DNA of 64,000 nt from Verrucomicrobiales bacterium (GCA_029213005.1 JARGPI010000015.1:103043-167042), one strand, 5' to 3'. Counted from the stretch's first letter, positions 19,275 to 29,667 are shown. Notes: generated by a model not told the origin, from the sequence alone. Numbers and translations: made by a program.

Positions 19275-22200
19275 TTATCTGTCGAAAGGAACCATCTCAC
19301 GACCGGATGCAACGGCGTTAGCCCAATCCTTCACCAACGCTAACTCCCCGGTGGTCAATTCGTAACGGGCAAGTTCCTGCTCCAGTGTATCGAGGCGATC
19401 CCACTTCCCGTAGAGCTGAATCACTTTCCTCAGGTCAAAACCAATGGAATGTTTTGTGATTTCCATAAGCGCCCGCTCGGCGGTCTCAAACGCATTCCCG
19501 GAGATCAGGAAATCGAGGTAGCTCTCCAGAAACGGGACATCCGCTTTTCTGAAATAGCGGATATTCTCGAAAAACTGCGTGTAAAGCGCCGTCGCCAAAT
19601 CCCGGTGACCCAGTTCGTTGAGGAGTTGAGGCACCTTCCAGTGGCGTTGCAGGGTCGGGTAGCCGGGAATGTTGGAGCGCCCGAAGAAGAAGTAGGAATC
19701 CGCCAGCCTCATCAGAGCGGCGTGGCTTTCGAGCAAGCGGTTCCGATCTTCAATCGCTGAGAAAAACCGGATCTGAATTTCGGGATAGCCCTCAAAAAAT
19801 GTAGCCCCGGACCGCAGGGTTTCTTTAACTTCGCGGGCGGCAAGGCTTTTTCCTTCCTCTCCCAAAGTCGACGCGATAAGTAAGGCGATTTCGTATCGGT
19901 CAGGGGAGAGCGTTTCTTTCAGCCCGGCAAGCTCGGCTTCCAACGTTTCGCCCAAATAACCGGAAATTAATCTCGCCGGAATCATAGCCTCCCGATGATT
20001 GCGGAACGACTCGAAGCCCGCGATGTGAGCCTTCAGGAATTCCCGATGCTCGTAGGACCAGGTTGCAAGTGCGTGGGCGGGCCCCGGCTGACGCCCCATT
20101 CCCGCCAGAAATGTTTTCAACTCGCGGGAGATCAGTTCGCTATCATCACGCGATTCCCGCACCAGGATCTCAAGAATCATTAACTGAATCTCACTCCGCA
20201 CGGCGGCATCTTTTTCATTCCGGCGATAAATTTTCAACAAGCTGACCGCCTCGCCGGTTTCTCCCCGTTTTACAAACAGTTCCGCCATCTTTTGAGTGAG
20301 ATCCTGAGACCGGTATTGCAAAGCGACCCGAGACAGCCATTTCAGCTCTTTTTTCGTGGTTTTGTCACGAGTTTCAAAAATCCGAAAGTAGCTGTCGAGC
20401 GCTTTCATCTCCGTCTCGACGCCTTTTTGCGCGTAGCTGATTTGGTCGAGCCACTTGAGCGCTTCATCATAAGCACCACTTTTGATCAACAAGGTAGCTC
20501 CGAGTAGCAGGTCCCAGCTACTCGATTCACTGCGGTGTCTTTTCTGGGTCAGGACGCGGAGGAGCGCTTCGTCGTCTCCGGAATAATAATAGGCGTTAAT
20601 CAATTCGTCCTGGTAGGCGAGGTGGGAAGTGGTTTTCAGTGGGGGCTCACCTTCTCTCGATGCCGGCGGCTGACTGAGCTGGGCGAGCAGATCGATATTC
20701 CGCGAATGCCAAAGCAGCCGGGCGTGCTGCTCGTTGATGTACTCAGCGGTCAAACCCGGTGGCGCTGGAAGCTCGCCCGACTCCAGCTTATCCAGAACAT
20801 CGAGCGCCGGGCCGGGATATTGCGCCTTTTCCGCCGAACTGAAAAGCCCCCGGATCGGAGCGTAATCCTCCGTCCCGTTGAGCACTTCCCGATAATAAAT
20901 ATCGGCCGCTTCCCTGACATAACCGAATTTGGTAAGATCACGGGCCAGATCGAGACGCCCATCGAGTGATTTAAATTCCGGCAACGCCCGCTCAATCAGC
21001 AATCGCCGATCCACGGCACTTTTCCCATTCAACCAGGTCACGATTCGATAAGCTTCGAATCTTTCAAAAATCCGGTAGGAATCATCAGAGGTTGAAATCG
21101 AGAATGGCTCGCCGCCAAAAGCCCTCGCATAGGTATCGGACTGTCTCACTTTGCGGGGCAGCAGTTCATTGTAAAACCGCAGTTCGCTTTGGAGCCGCTC
21201 CCACCCAAAATAATCACTCGTGAACCGGATCTCGTTTCCATGCATCCTTGGTCGTAACTCCAGAATCTCGCTGGAAACTTCTTCCAGAGCGGTGAATGCC
21301 GACTCGTAGTCGCCGGAAAGATGACTGAACAAAGCGGTCGCCTGAGCGGTAGTCAGTGCCGTCGAAAAGGGATTTTCGCTGAGTTCCGAGCGGATCGCGG
21401 CCACAAAGGCCTCGCGCTCGCTGATCGAATCACAGGCCCGATAGCGATCGGAAACGGTCACTTGCTTCAAGCCGGGAAACGCCCCGCCGTACTCCAGGCC
21501 CAGATCCTGATCGAGCGCTTTGTCAAGCCATTCCGCCTGTTTCCGCGGATGCCCGGACCAATCGGCGAGTTGCGAAGCAAAAAAGGCAAATTGAGGTTCA
21601 TCGACGTGGGCTTCTCCGAAACGCGCCGCTTCCTCAAAGCGGTTATGATTCCGCCATTCGGAAAAAATATGATTTACGACCTGCGACGGCAACTCCTTGT
21701 GACAAAGGTATTCGACCCATTCCGGTGCCGCTGAATCGCCCTGATTCTTTACTCCGAGAAACGCGGCAAAAGTCGCAAGAGACGAAGCCATCGCATTTTC
21801 GGGAAAGGCATCCTCTTCGAGCCATTTCAACTGCGCGGGAACGCCGGACTTCACCATACCGTTGGCGACCGCAAACAACCCGATCGCATCGTCAGGGAAC
21901 ACCCCGAGCGCCACTTCCGCGATTCCTTTATCATAGCCGGAGTGATGATCGAGCCACCACTTTTCGTGCTTTAGATCGAGCTGATTTCCGATTTTAGAAA
22001 TCCACTCCTCCTTATCTGGTAGCGGCCGGATCACTTTGCCCAGCTCTTCCAGCGCCCGGAGCCTCACTGCGTATTTATCCCGGGGTCGACGCTCAAACTC
22101 CGGATGAGTCCGTCCCTCACTCCAATCGGCAAAGACATCCTCGGCTTCCAGCTCGATCATGGCAAAGGTCTGGAGCTGAAAATTGAACGCTTCGAGAGCA

Positions 22201-25200
22201 GTCGCAGGATCTTCGACGGCTTCGATCAGCGGCCAAAGCCCGGTTTCCGCCCAGTTTGGGAGTGGTTCATCGGCCGTCAACTCGATCACAGATTCCAGTT
22301 CCTCACGGGCTCCCGTGGCATCGCCCATTTCCAGTTTGATGAGGGCGAGATCAAACTGTGCAAGCACGTCCCAGTCCCGGAGCTTGGCCCTTTTGCGATA
22401 GACGCGGTGGGCTTCGTCGAGACGGTTATTTTGGTAGTAAAAAGTCGCCAATCGTTCCAAAAAGTCCGGATCCTGGCCGAATTTCACTTCCAGTCGGCTT
22501 CGCATCAAATCCGCTTCGGAGAACCGGAAGTCTTTCTCCAACATTCGAATCAGATTCTCCCAGTTCTCGATGGTGGCCTCCCCGTCACCGCGGGAAATGA
22601 TCTGCCGACTGTAATAAATCGCCGAATTCAGATCCCCGAGTCGGCTCGCCAGATCGCCAAGTTCATCGAGTAACTCGTCGTTTTGACCCGACATATAATA
22701 AGCCTTTTTCATCGAATCGAAGGCTTCCCTGTGATGCCCCATCGCGAGATGTATCCTGCCCAGTGCCTCGGGGAAAAACCGGTCGAAAGGCTTCTTCTGA
22801 GCCGCTTCCAAATAGCGGTCTTTTAACCAGTCGAGCAGAAAATTCCGGCTTGCTACGGTGACTTGCGATTCAAATTGTTTGCGACGCTGCAGCTGATCGG
22901 TCTCCCGGTAGACCAGATCCATCTGGGCTTTCAACGCGGCCTGAGGTTTCTTCTGCTCGAGAAGTGCCGCCGTCAGTTGCCGGACGATCTGGCGTTTCTC
23001 GAACAAATTCGCTTTCCGGTAAGCATTTTCCCAGACCTCGATTTGTTTTTTCGAATTCCCCTGTGAACCATAGATTTTGGAAAGCGTTCCCAGCGTTTGG
23101 AGCGAGGCATTGGGTTTGGCAGCGAGACGCCGCAACTCCCGAACCGCCACGTCCTCAGATCCAAGATTGAATTTCGCCTCAGCCCATTGGTGACGATATT
23201 CTTCGTAGTTGGCCGGATCGATCTTACACAGCGTCTCAAGATGGCGGACGATATTCTCAGGCCGTTCGTTTTGAACCGCGAGTTCGAGTAGCATCTGCTC
23301 CACTTCCACAACCGGCTTCCGGCCCTCGCGCTCCGCATCCCGTTTCGCCGCTTCGAGTTGGAAGTAGACCTCGTGATTATCCTGTAACTTCAGCGCCCAC
23401 CACGCGGCCCGGTAGCGGCCTTCCACGGTTCGCTCGCGGTTCGCAAAATCTTTCAGTTCGAGGAAATAATCGATCAAAACCTGCGGGGTTTCATTATCGG
23501 CATCCCGCCGGGAACTGGAAAGGTTGGCGGCGATCTTTCGAAGCTGAGCTGACGACTGAATCGGCCCGGTCGGCATTTGAAAGGGCTTCACTTCGACCGC
23601 GCCGGACATCGCATTGGCCCGGAGAAGGCTGAAAATCTTCTGATCGACATCGATTTTTCCATCCAGATCCCGGTGGAGTTTCCAGATCTTTTCCAGCGTT
23701 TTAACGGCTGCTCCCGCTTCCCCCCGATCGACTTGCAACTCGGCTTTGGTGGTCAGAAATTCGATGTGGTCCGGTTCGGAAGCGAGTGCTTCGTCGATTG
23801 CCGCCTCGGATTCGTCCGTCATGTCGAGATCGCGAAACGCCATCGCTGCGTAATGAAGCCGCCGCACTCTTTCGGTAGCGGATTCCCCCGCCCCTTCGAT
23901 GAATTTTTTAATCACGTCGCCGGCCTGAGTGTGCTGCCCCCGCTCGTGAAGAAAGCGGGCCAGATCGAGCGGAGCCGAATCACCATCCGAACTGGTCATG
24001 CTGGAATCGGCCGACTCCCGCAGCAGTTTCTCGACAAGCCGATCGAGATAATTGGCCCTCGCAAATTCGACGATTTTATCGCGCAGTTCCGGTTCCCCCG
24101 GATTGGCTTTCAGATAATTGGAGAGCCGCTCCTCCGCTGCCAACTCCTCTTCCGCATTGAGATCGACTTTGACCCGCAACAGCATGAGGTGATAGGGCAC
24201 CGTTTCCTGCTCTTTCAAAATTTCGTCCAGCGTCTCCGCAGAATCGGCATACCGGTCATTAGCCAGCTCAAGCTCCGCGAGTCGGATCCGGTAATCGACA
24301 CTTTTGGGGAGGCGTTCCACCAATTTCTCCAGCGTTTCCTCCTCCTGCTTATAATCAGCCGTGAGTTGATAGAATGCCGCCAATCGATAAAGCGACGATT
24401 CACTGGGATTTTCCGGCTCGACCCGGTTTTTCAAGCGTGTTTCCAGTTCCGCCAATTTATCGAAGCGCTCGTGGAGCTTCACCCAGCGCTCAAAAAAGCT
24501 CCGATGCTGATGGTTTTTGAAATGCAAAACCGACATCGCTTTCTCAGCCGCCCGGTTGGCCCCTTCGAAGTCGTTGATCAATTCATAGACCCTCGCCAAT
24601 TCCTCCAGCGCGGCGAGCCGGATTTTCACATTGTCCGCTTCCGCCTGCTGTTCAAGGACATCGAGCGCGCCCGAGGTTTCCCCGACTTCGAGCAAAAGGG
24701 CGACGACTTCATTGCGGACTTTCGGATCATCGGGATGTGCTTTGATCAGCTGGTTCCACAAAGCCACCGCTGCGGCGGTCTGACCGCGGGCGTAATGCAT
24801 CGCAGCTTTCCGGAACCGAATAGACACCCCGTCCTCGCTCGTCGCGGGGATCAGTTTGATGAGCCGGTTGTAGTAAGACAGCGCCTTGGAGTCTCGATTC
24901 TGCTGTTCCGAAATTTCAGCCAGCGCCTTCAGGGCCGGGATATTTTCCGGAAGCCCCCCTGCGACATCGTCGTAAAAACTTCGCGCTTCGTCGATTTGTT
25001 CCGATTTACGAAGCAGGTGAGCAAAAATCAATTTCGGGATATAAGCATTCTCCGGCTCCGACGCCTTTTTCAAATACTCCATGAGGAGAGGCGTCTGATT
25101 CTTCTTTTCGTAAAGATCCCAAAGCAGATCGAGGACGTTCCCGTACTCCGGATTTTTCTGCAGCAGCAGCAAATAATGATTCGCGAGACGGGAATCGGTC

Positions 25201-25319
25201 TCCGACCACTTCGCAGCCTCATCCACCGGTTTATCCTGAGCGAACAAAACCGGACTGATGACCGTAAGCACCACCGCCAGCGCACAAAAACAGCTGATTC
25301 GGTGTATTCTCATCATCAT
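19275..25319 (-). CDS. Giant secreted TPR-repeat protein (~2014 aa)
   Basis: Signal peptide MMMRIHRISCFCALAVVLTVISPVLFA then many TPR-like units (e.g. IPALKALAEISEQQNRDSKALSYYNRLIKLIPA). Start chosen at ATG just inside the 22-bp repeat cluster. Confidence 0.85.
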   Translation of the reverse strand: MMMRIHRISCFCALAVVLTVISPVLFAQDKPVDEAAKWSETDSRLANHYLLLLQKNPEYGNVLDLLWDLYEKKNQTPLLMEYLKKASEPENAYIPKLIFAHLLRKSEQIDEARSFYDDVAGGLPENIPALKALAEISEQQNRDSKALSYYNRLIKLIPATSEDGVSIRFRKAAMHYARGQTAAAVALWNQLIKAHPDDPKVRNEVVALLLEVGETSGALDVLEQQAEADNVKIRLAALEELARVYELINDFEGANRAAEKAMSVLHFKNHQHRSFFERWVKLHERFDKLAELETRLKNRVEPENPSESSLYRLAAFYQLTADYKQEEETLEKLVERLPKSVDYRIRLAELELANDRYADSAETLDEILKEQETVPYHLMLLRVKVDLNAEEELAAEERLSNYLKANPGEPELRDKIVEFARANYLDRLVEKLLRESADSSMTSSDGDSAPLDLARFLHERGQHTQAGDVIKKFIEGAGESATERVRRLHYAAMAFRDLDMTDESEAAIDEALASEPDHIEFLTTKAELQVDRGEAGAAVKTLEKIWKLHRDLDGKIDVDQKIFSLLRANAMSGAVEVKPFQMPTGPIQSSAQLRKIAANLSSSRRDADNETPQVLIDYFLELKDFANRERTVEGRYRAAWWALKLQDNHEVYFQLEAAKRDAEREGRKPVVEVEQMLLELAVQNERPENIVRHLETLCKIDPANYEEYRHQWAEAKFNLGSEDVAVRELRRLAAKPNASLQTLGTLSKIYGSQGNSKKQIEVWENAYRKANLFEKRQIVRQLTAALLEQKKPQAALKAQMDLVYRETDQLQRRKQFESQVTVASRNFLLDWLKDRYLEAAQKKPFDRFFPEALGRIHLAMGHHREAFDSMKKAYYMSGQNDELLDELGDLASRLGDLNSAIYYSRQIISRGDGEATIENWENLIRMLEKDFRFSEADLMRSRLEVKFGQDPDFLERLATFYYQNNRLDEAHRVYRKRAKLRDWDVLAQFDLALIKLEMGDATGAREELESVIELTADEPLPNWAETGLWPLIEAVEDPATALEAFNFQLQTFAMIELEAEDVFADWSEGRTHPEFERRPRDKYAVRLRALEELGKVIRPLPDKEEWISKIGNQLDLKHEKWWLDHHSGYDKGIAEVALGVFPDDAIGLFAVANGMVKSGVPAQLKWLEEDAFPENAMASSLATFAAFLGVKNQGDSAAPEWVEYLCHKELPSQVVNHIFSEWRNHNRFEEAARFGEAHVDEPQFAFFASQLADWSGHPRKQAEWLDKALDQDLGLEYGGAFPGLKQVTVSDRYRACDSISEREAFVAAIRSELSENPFSTALTTAQATALFSHLSGDYESAFTALEEVSSEILELRPRMHGNEIRFTSDYFGWERLQSELRFYNELLPRKVRQSDTYARAFGGEPFSISTSDDSYRIFERFEAYRIVTWLNGKSAVDRRLLIERALPEFKSLDGRLDLARDLTKFGYVREAADIYYREVLNGTEDYAPIRGLFSSAEKAQYPGPALDVLDKLESGELPAPPGLTAEYINEQHARLLWHSRNIDLLAQLSQPPASREGEPPLKTTSHLAYQDELINAYYYSGDDEALLRVLTQKRHRSESSSWDLLLGATLLIKSGAYDEALKWLDQISYAQKGVETEMKALDSYFRIFETRDKTTKKELKWLSRVALQYRSQDLTQKMAELFVKRGETGEAVSLLKIYRRNEKDAAVRSEIQLMILEILVRESRDDSELISRELKTFLAGMGRQPGPAHALATWSYEHREFLKAHIAGFESFRNHREAMIPARLISGYLGETLEAELAGLKETLSPDRYEIALLIASTLGEEGKSLAAREVKETLRSGATFFEGYPEIQIRFFSAIEDRNRLLESHAALMRLADSYFFFGRSNIPGYPTLQRHWKVPQLLNELGHRDLATALYTQFFENIRYFRKADVPFLESYLDFLISGNAFETAERALMEITKHSIGFDLRKVIQLYGKWDRLDTLEQELARYELTTGELALVKDWANAVASGREMVPFDR

Positions 25320-25398
25320 TGAACAGGGTACAGAGTTTGATTGTACAGGGTACAAAAGAAAATTGTACAGGGTACACTCCTGAATTAAACAGGGTACA
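25320..25398. repeat. Four copies of (T)G/ANACAGGGTACA at exact 22-bp period
   Basis: TGAACAGGGTACA 25320-25332, TGTACAGGGTACA 25342-25354, TGTACAGGGTACA 25364-25376, TAAACAGGGTACA 25386-25398; variable 9-nt spacers. Confidence 0.97.
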
Positions 25399-25688
25399 AT
25401 CAGTTTTCGCCAACCAAAAGACGTTTCGGAAGCGAATTTCTTCCAACTGTTATGCGTAAAATTACAGAATTTAAACGTCCTTTCAAAGATCTATCCGGTC
25501 ACCGCCATTCATTTTCTGCGCCCTTGATTTTACTCAAGGAAATGGTTAAGAAAATACAAAATCGGTTGGTTTATTTTTTACATTAAATCCCGATTCGAGG
25601 CAGCGTAAGTGCATTCATTCTTGCATTGAATTGAGTGGTTGTTCGCTTGCTAAAGGCTAATAAGAGGACTTTGGTCACCGAAATTTCT

Positions 25689-27395
25689 ATGTCTAATCGC
25701 GTACCAGAACGGGTCTTTATCAGCTATAGCCGTCAAGATATTGACTGGTTAAAGCGTTTGAAATTGCAGCTAGCTCCCCTTGAAGATGAAAATATAGTCG
25801 ATCTTTGGTATGATTCAGGAGAATTGGAGCCGGGAGATGTTTTTAGAGAATCAATCAACACCGCGATCGAAAGTTCCAGCGCAGCCGTTTTGCTGGTGAG
25901 CGCTGATTTCCAGGCCTCTGAGTTTATCAAAAACAACGAGCTGCCCAAGCTCCGCTATCATGCCGACCGCAAGGAATTGCGTCTGTTTTGGATTCCCGTC
26001 GGTCATTGTATTTTGACCGATCAATTGGGAGACGCCTATCACACCGTTGGAAACCCGTCAAAACCGCTTGAGGCATGCACCAAAGGAGAGGTTAACGAGG
26101 TGCTCGCCGATCTAACCCGGTCATTAAAAAACCATGTTCTTGCCCAGCGAAAAACTCTGGAAAGGCTGGAAAAAGAACGGGAGGAAGCGCTAAAGGAGCA
26201 AAAAGCGAAAGAGGAAAAACAGAGAAGAGAAAAGGAAGCAATCGCCGCCAGAGAGGAACGCAGACGAAACCTCGCTATAGCGAAAAAGGAGAAAGCTGAT
26301 AAAAAAAGGGAGGAAGCCCTGCTGCGGGTGGAACAACGGAGAGCCAACCTTGAAAAGAAAGAAGCGGCTCGAGTCTCACAGAAAAATAACACCCCCAAAA
26401 AGGTTGCCACCTCGCGACCTGCCCGAAGCCCCTTTTCCAAAATCCTTAAACTGATCGGGTTATGCGTTTTGATCGGAGGCGTTATGACGGGGGCAAACGT
26501 CATGAGAGTCAGATCGAGTTCGAGCCCCCCGCCAGAACCCGTCCGAAAAACGCCAACCCTGCCCGATTCCAAGGACCGGGAAATAGAACTGGCGGTCCCA
26601 AATGTGAAAATTCGGACCAAAGAGTCTGCGGCTCCTGAGGTAAAAGAGGATCTTGGCCCGAGCTTCGCAAATTCCTTGGGAATAAGACTGGTTCGAATAC
26701 CTCAAGGAAGTTTTTTGATGGGCAGTGCAAAAACGGAATCGTTTCGTGGGACGGATGAAGACCAGCACAAAGTGCGATTAGACAAAAGTTTTTACCTTGC
26801 CGAAACGGAATTGAGCCAGGGACAATGGCTGACTCTGATGGAGGAAAACCCCTCGGTTTTCAGAGGAGACAACCTTCCCGTAGAATCAGTCAGTTGGGAG
26901 AGGACCTATGTTTTTATCGACCTTCTCAACCAGAAAGAGACGGCATCCGGCCTACTTCCTGAAGGGTGGCGTTACGATTTACCCACCGAAGCGCAATGGG
27001 AGTACGCCTGTCGGGCAGGAACCACCACTCCGTTCTATTTTGGAGAAACACTGAACAGCGAACAGGCAAACTTTGACGGGGATTTCCCGTTTGGCGAAAC
27101 AGAAACTGGCCCTGATCGAAAAACAACCCTCCCCGTGCAACAATTTACTCCCAACCAATGGGGGCTTTATCAGGTACATGGTAATGTTTGGGAATGGTGT
27201 CGCGACTGGTATGGTGAATATTCACTCGACGAAATTACCGCCAATCCGGTCGGGCCGAAGACCGGGAGGGGTCGAGTTTACCGGGGGGGCGGCTGGAATA
27301 ATAACGGCAGAAACTGCCGATCCGCCGCCCGGAATTTTACGCCGTCGCGAGAAGATTCTTCGATCGGATTTCGCATCGGCCTTTTTCGGAAATAA
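25689..27395 (+). CDS. TIR domain - coiled coil - TM - FGE/SUMF1-like domain protein
   Basis: RVFISYSRQDIDWLKRLKLQLAPL...WYDSGELEPGDVFRESINTAIESSSAAVLLVSADFQASEFIKNNELPKL (TIR); Lys/Glu-rich coiled coil; LIGLCVLIGGVMTGANV TM; DLPTEAQWEYACRAGTTTPFYFGE...GNVWEWCRDWYGEY...RVYRGGGWNNN (FGE-sulfatase family). Confidence 0.88.
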   Translation: MSNRVPERVFISYSRQDIDWLKRLKLQLAPLEDENIVDLWYDSGELEPGDVFRESINTAIESSSAAVLLVSADFQASEFIKNNELPKLRYHADRKELRLFWIPVGHCILTDQLGDAYHTVGNPSKPLEACTKGEVNEVLADLTRSLKNHVLAQRKTLERLEKEREEALKEQKAKEEKQRREKEAIAAREERRRNLAIAKKEKADKKREEALLRVEQRRANLEKKEAARVSQKNNTPKKVATSRPARSPFSKILKLIGLCVLIGGVMTGANVMRVRSSSSPPPEPVRKTPTLPDSKDREIELAVPNVKIRTKESAAPEVKEDLGPSFANSLGIRLVRIPQGSFLMGSAKTESFRGTDEDQHKVRLDKSFYLAETELSQGQWLTLMEENPSVFRGDNLPVESVSWERTYVFIDLLNQKETASGLLPEGWRYDLPTEAQWEYACRAGTTTPFYFGETLNSEQANFDGDFPFGETETGPDRKTTLPVQQFTPNQWGLYQVHGNVWEWCRDWYGEYSLDEITANPVGPKTGRGRVYRGGGWNNNGRNCRSAARNFTPSREDSSIGFRIGLFRK

Positions 27396-27400
27396 AACCT

Positions 27401-29578
27401 ATGACGACACGAAGCCCTGAAATTAGTCACACGAAGCTGTCCGCAACGAGCCGCCAAAAATTTTCATGGGTATTGGTCACTTTACTGCTTTTTGCTTCTC
27501 GAGGGATTTCCCAGGAAAACACCACCCAAAGCAATCTTTTTTCAGAAATTACCGAAACCCTGGAAAAGCGTCACTATACCCGAGAAAAATGGACCGCAGA
27601 AACCTCTCGGGATGTTCTCCACAAATACCTGAAGCTAATGGATTCCGAACGGATTTACTTTTTCCAATCGGATATCGACGATTTTACGGATCGGTTTAGC
27701 CCAAATCTTCATCAGGTAATGTGTGCTGGTGACTTTTCTTCGATACACGAAATCAATGAAGTTTTTCTCAACCGGGTGTCCAACCGGGTCGATTGGATTG
27801 AGAAGCGCCTCCAGACCACCTTTCATTCTTTCAATTCAGACCGAACGGTGGAAATATCCCGCTCAGGTTCCCTGTGGCCGGAGAACGAAACTGAAGCAGA
27901 TAGCTTGTGGGCCCTGAAGATCGAAGACGATCTGTTGTTTGTCTGGATGGAAAGATCTTCCGGTAGAAGCGATAGTAATATACTACCGAGAAACCAGGTC
28001 CTGGACCGATACCAAAAATTTCTGGAATCCCGACAAGCTTACAACAAAGACGATCTCGAGCAGTTCTTTTTGAAAACCCTGCCCCGGGCGTTCGACCCGC
28101 ATTCCAAATATTATTCACCAACTGATTTTGAGAACTTTCGTATCAGCAATCAAAAGGCACTTACCGGGATCGGTGCATTACTCGCGGGCATCGAAAGCGG
28201 TGAAACAGAAGTTCGTGGCATAGTGGCAGGAGGACCAGCCTACCGCAGCGGCGAACTACAAATTGGTGACCGGATCGTTGCGGTCGGGGAAGGAGGTGTA
28301 GAGGAATTGCAGGACATTCGACACTCAAAACTAAATGATACCGTTAACCTGATTAGAGGGGCTGCCGGATCAATCGTGCAATTGAAAGTGATACCCTCGC
28401 AAAGCAGTGATCCCAGCGAAACCAAAATTATTGCCATCGAACGGGGTAAGGTCGACTTAAAAGGCAGCAAAGCCCGGGCTGAACTGATCGAGGTCAGCCA
28501 ACCTGACCGAACCCGAATTGGCTGGATCGATCTGCCCTCTTTTTACGAGAGCGAAAAAGTCGACGAAAATAATGTTCGAATCGGTTGCACGGATGACGTG
28601 GAGCTTCTCCTGACCCGTCTCAAGAGCGAAGCCGTTGACGGAATCATCCTCGATCTAAGCGATAATGGTGGCGGGAAAATTGATCAGGCGGTGCGGTTAT
28701 TGGGACTCTTTCTTGGAAATGGACCAGTCGCTCAGATTAAAGACTCCGAAGGCAAAATTGTGGTCCGTAAAAACGACACAGCGCGACCTGTATACGACGG
28801 CCCTCTCATCGTCCTCACCTCAGCAAGCACCGCCAGTGCTTCAGAAGTTGTCGCTTCAGCCCTTCAGGATTATGAGCGGGCCGTGATAGTTGGAGACCGA
28901 TCAACGTATGGAATGGCATCAATTAATCACAGTTACAGAATCAGTAGAGGAGTTGTCAGTGCAATGACTCAAGTTTTTTTCCGGGTCACCGGAAATTCTC
29001 TACAGCTTAAGGGGGTGATTCCTGATATCATATTGCCATCTAAACTCGATGCTTGGGATTTTGGAGAAAGTTCGTACGACAACCCGGTGCCCTACGAGGA
29101 AATTCTACCTCAACCATTTGAGAGATTCCGCGTCCATAATATCCCTCTAACTAATCTGCGGCAGCTCTCACAGAAGAGAGTTAGTGAAAATCCCAGCTAT
29201 CAGTGGATAGAGGCAGAAACCTTCAGGCAAAAAGATCTCATCGAGAAAAACCGGCGCAGCCTCAATATGAAAGAGCGCCAGAATGATATCCAATTGGAGA
29301 ATGAACGGAAAAAGTCTCACTCGGATCAGCTTGCAACCTATCATTCTAATTTAAATGAAACAGAAAAAGGAAAATTTACTGTCTACGGCATTTCTCTCGA
29401 CAATTATGCGGCCCCGGAATTAAAGCTCCTTTCAAATTTCACTGATACCGAATTAACCGGCATGAAGACCTCCGCTCAGAAAGAGCAAAATACAGAGAAA
29501 GACTTACACGGATTTGAACCGACGAAGCGGGAAACGGTTTCTATAATGATGGATTTCATCAAATCACTTTCCCCATAG
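27401..29578 (+). CDS. S41-family (Tsp/Prc-like) carboxyl-terminal processing protease, probably catalytically altered
   Basis: Tsp-like N-terminus, PDZ (GIGALLAGIESGETEVRGIVAGGPAYRSGELQIGDRIVAVGEG), VLTSASTASASEVVASALQDYERAVIVGDRSTYGMAS, GVIPDIILPS. Confidence 0.85.
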   Translation: MTTRSPEISHTKLSATSRQKFSWVLVTLLLFASRGISQENTTQSNLFSEITETLEKRHYTREKWTAETSRDVLHKYLKLMDSERIYFFQSDIDDFTDRFSPNLHQVMCAGDFSSIHEINEVFLNRVSNRVDWIEKRLQTTFHSFNSDRTVEISRSGSLWPENETEADSLWALKIEDDLLFVWMERSSGRSDSNILPRNQVLDRYQKFLESRQAYNKDDLEQFFLKTLPRAFDPHSKYYSPTDFENFRISNQKALTGIGALLAGIESGETEVRGIVAGGPAYRSGELQIGDRIVAVGEGGVEELQDIRHSKLNDTVNLIRGAAGSIVQLKVIPSQSSDPSETKIIAIERGKVDLKGSKARAELIEVSQPDRTRIGWIDLPSFYESEKVDENNVRIGCTDDVELLLTRLKSEAVDGIILDLSDNGGGKIDQAVRLLGLFLGNGPVAQIKDSEGKIVVRKNDTARPVYDGPLIVLTSASTASASEVVASALQDYERAVIVGDRSTYGMASINHSYRISRGVVSAMTQVFFRVTGNSLQLKGVIPDIILPSKLDAWDFGESSYDNPVPYEEILPQPFERFRVHNIPLTNLRQLSQKRVSENPSYQWIEAETFRQKDLIEKNRRSLNMKERQNDIQLENERKKSHSDQLATYHSNLNETEKGKFTVYGISLDNYAAPELKLLSNFTDTELTGMKTSAQKEQNTEKDLHGFEPTKRETVSIMMDFIKSLSP

Positions 29579-29667
29579 CCTTTCCTCAATCCCTCCCCTC
29601 GTCAGAATGACGAAGATCTAAAATTGTGAAAATTGCTCTTTCTCGATCTGAAGACTTCTACGCGAGA

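Noticed and set aside
23577-25322. 581-aa ORF on the + strand
   Set aside because: Fully antisense to the giant TPR gene; low-complexity F/R/I/Q/D composition typical of a shadow ORF in GC-rich coding DNA.
25320-25398. CRISPR array
   Set aside because: 13-bp repeats with 9-nt spacers are too short, and no cas genes are present in the window; described instead as a phased repeat.
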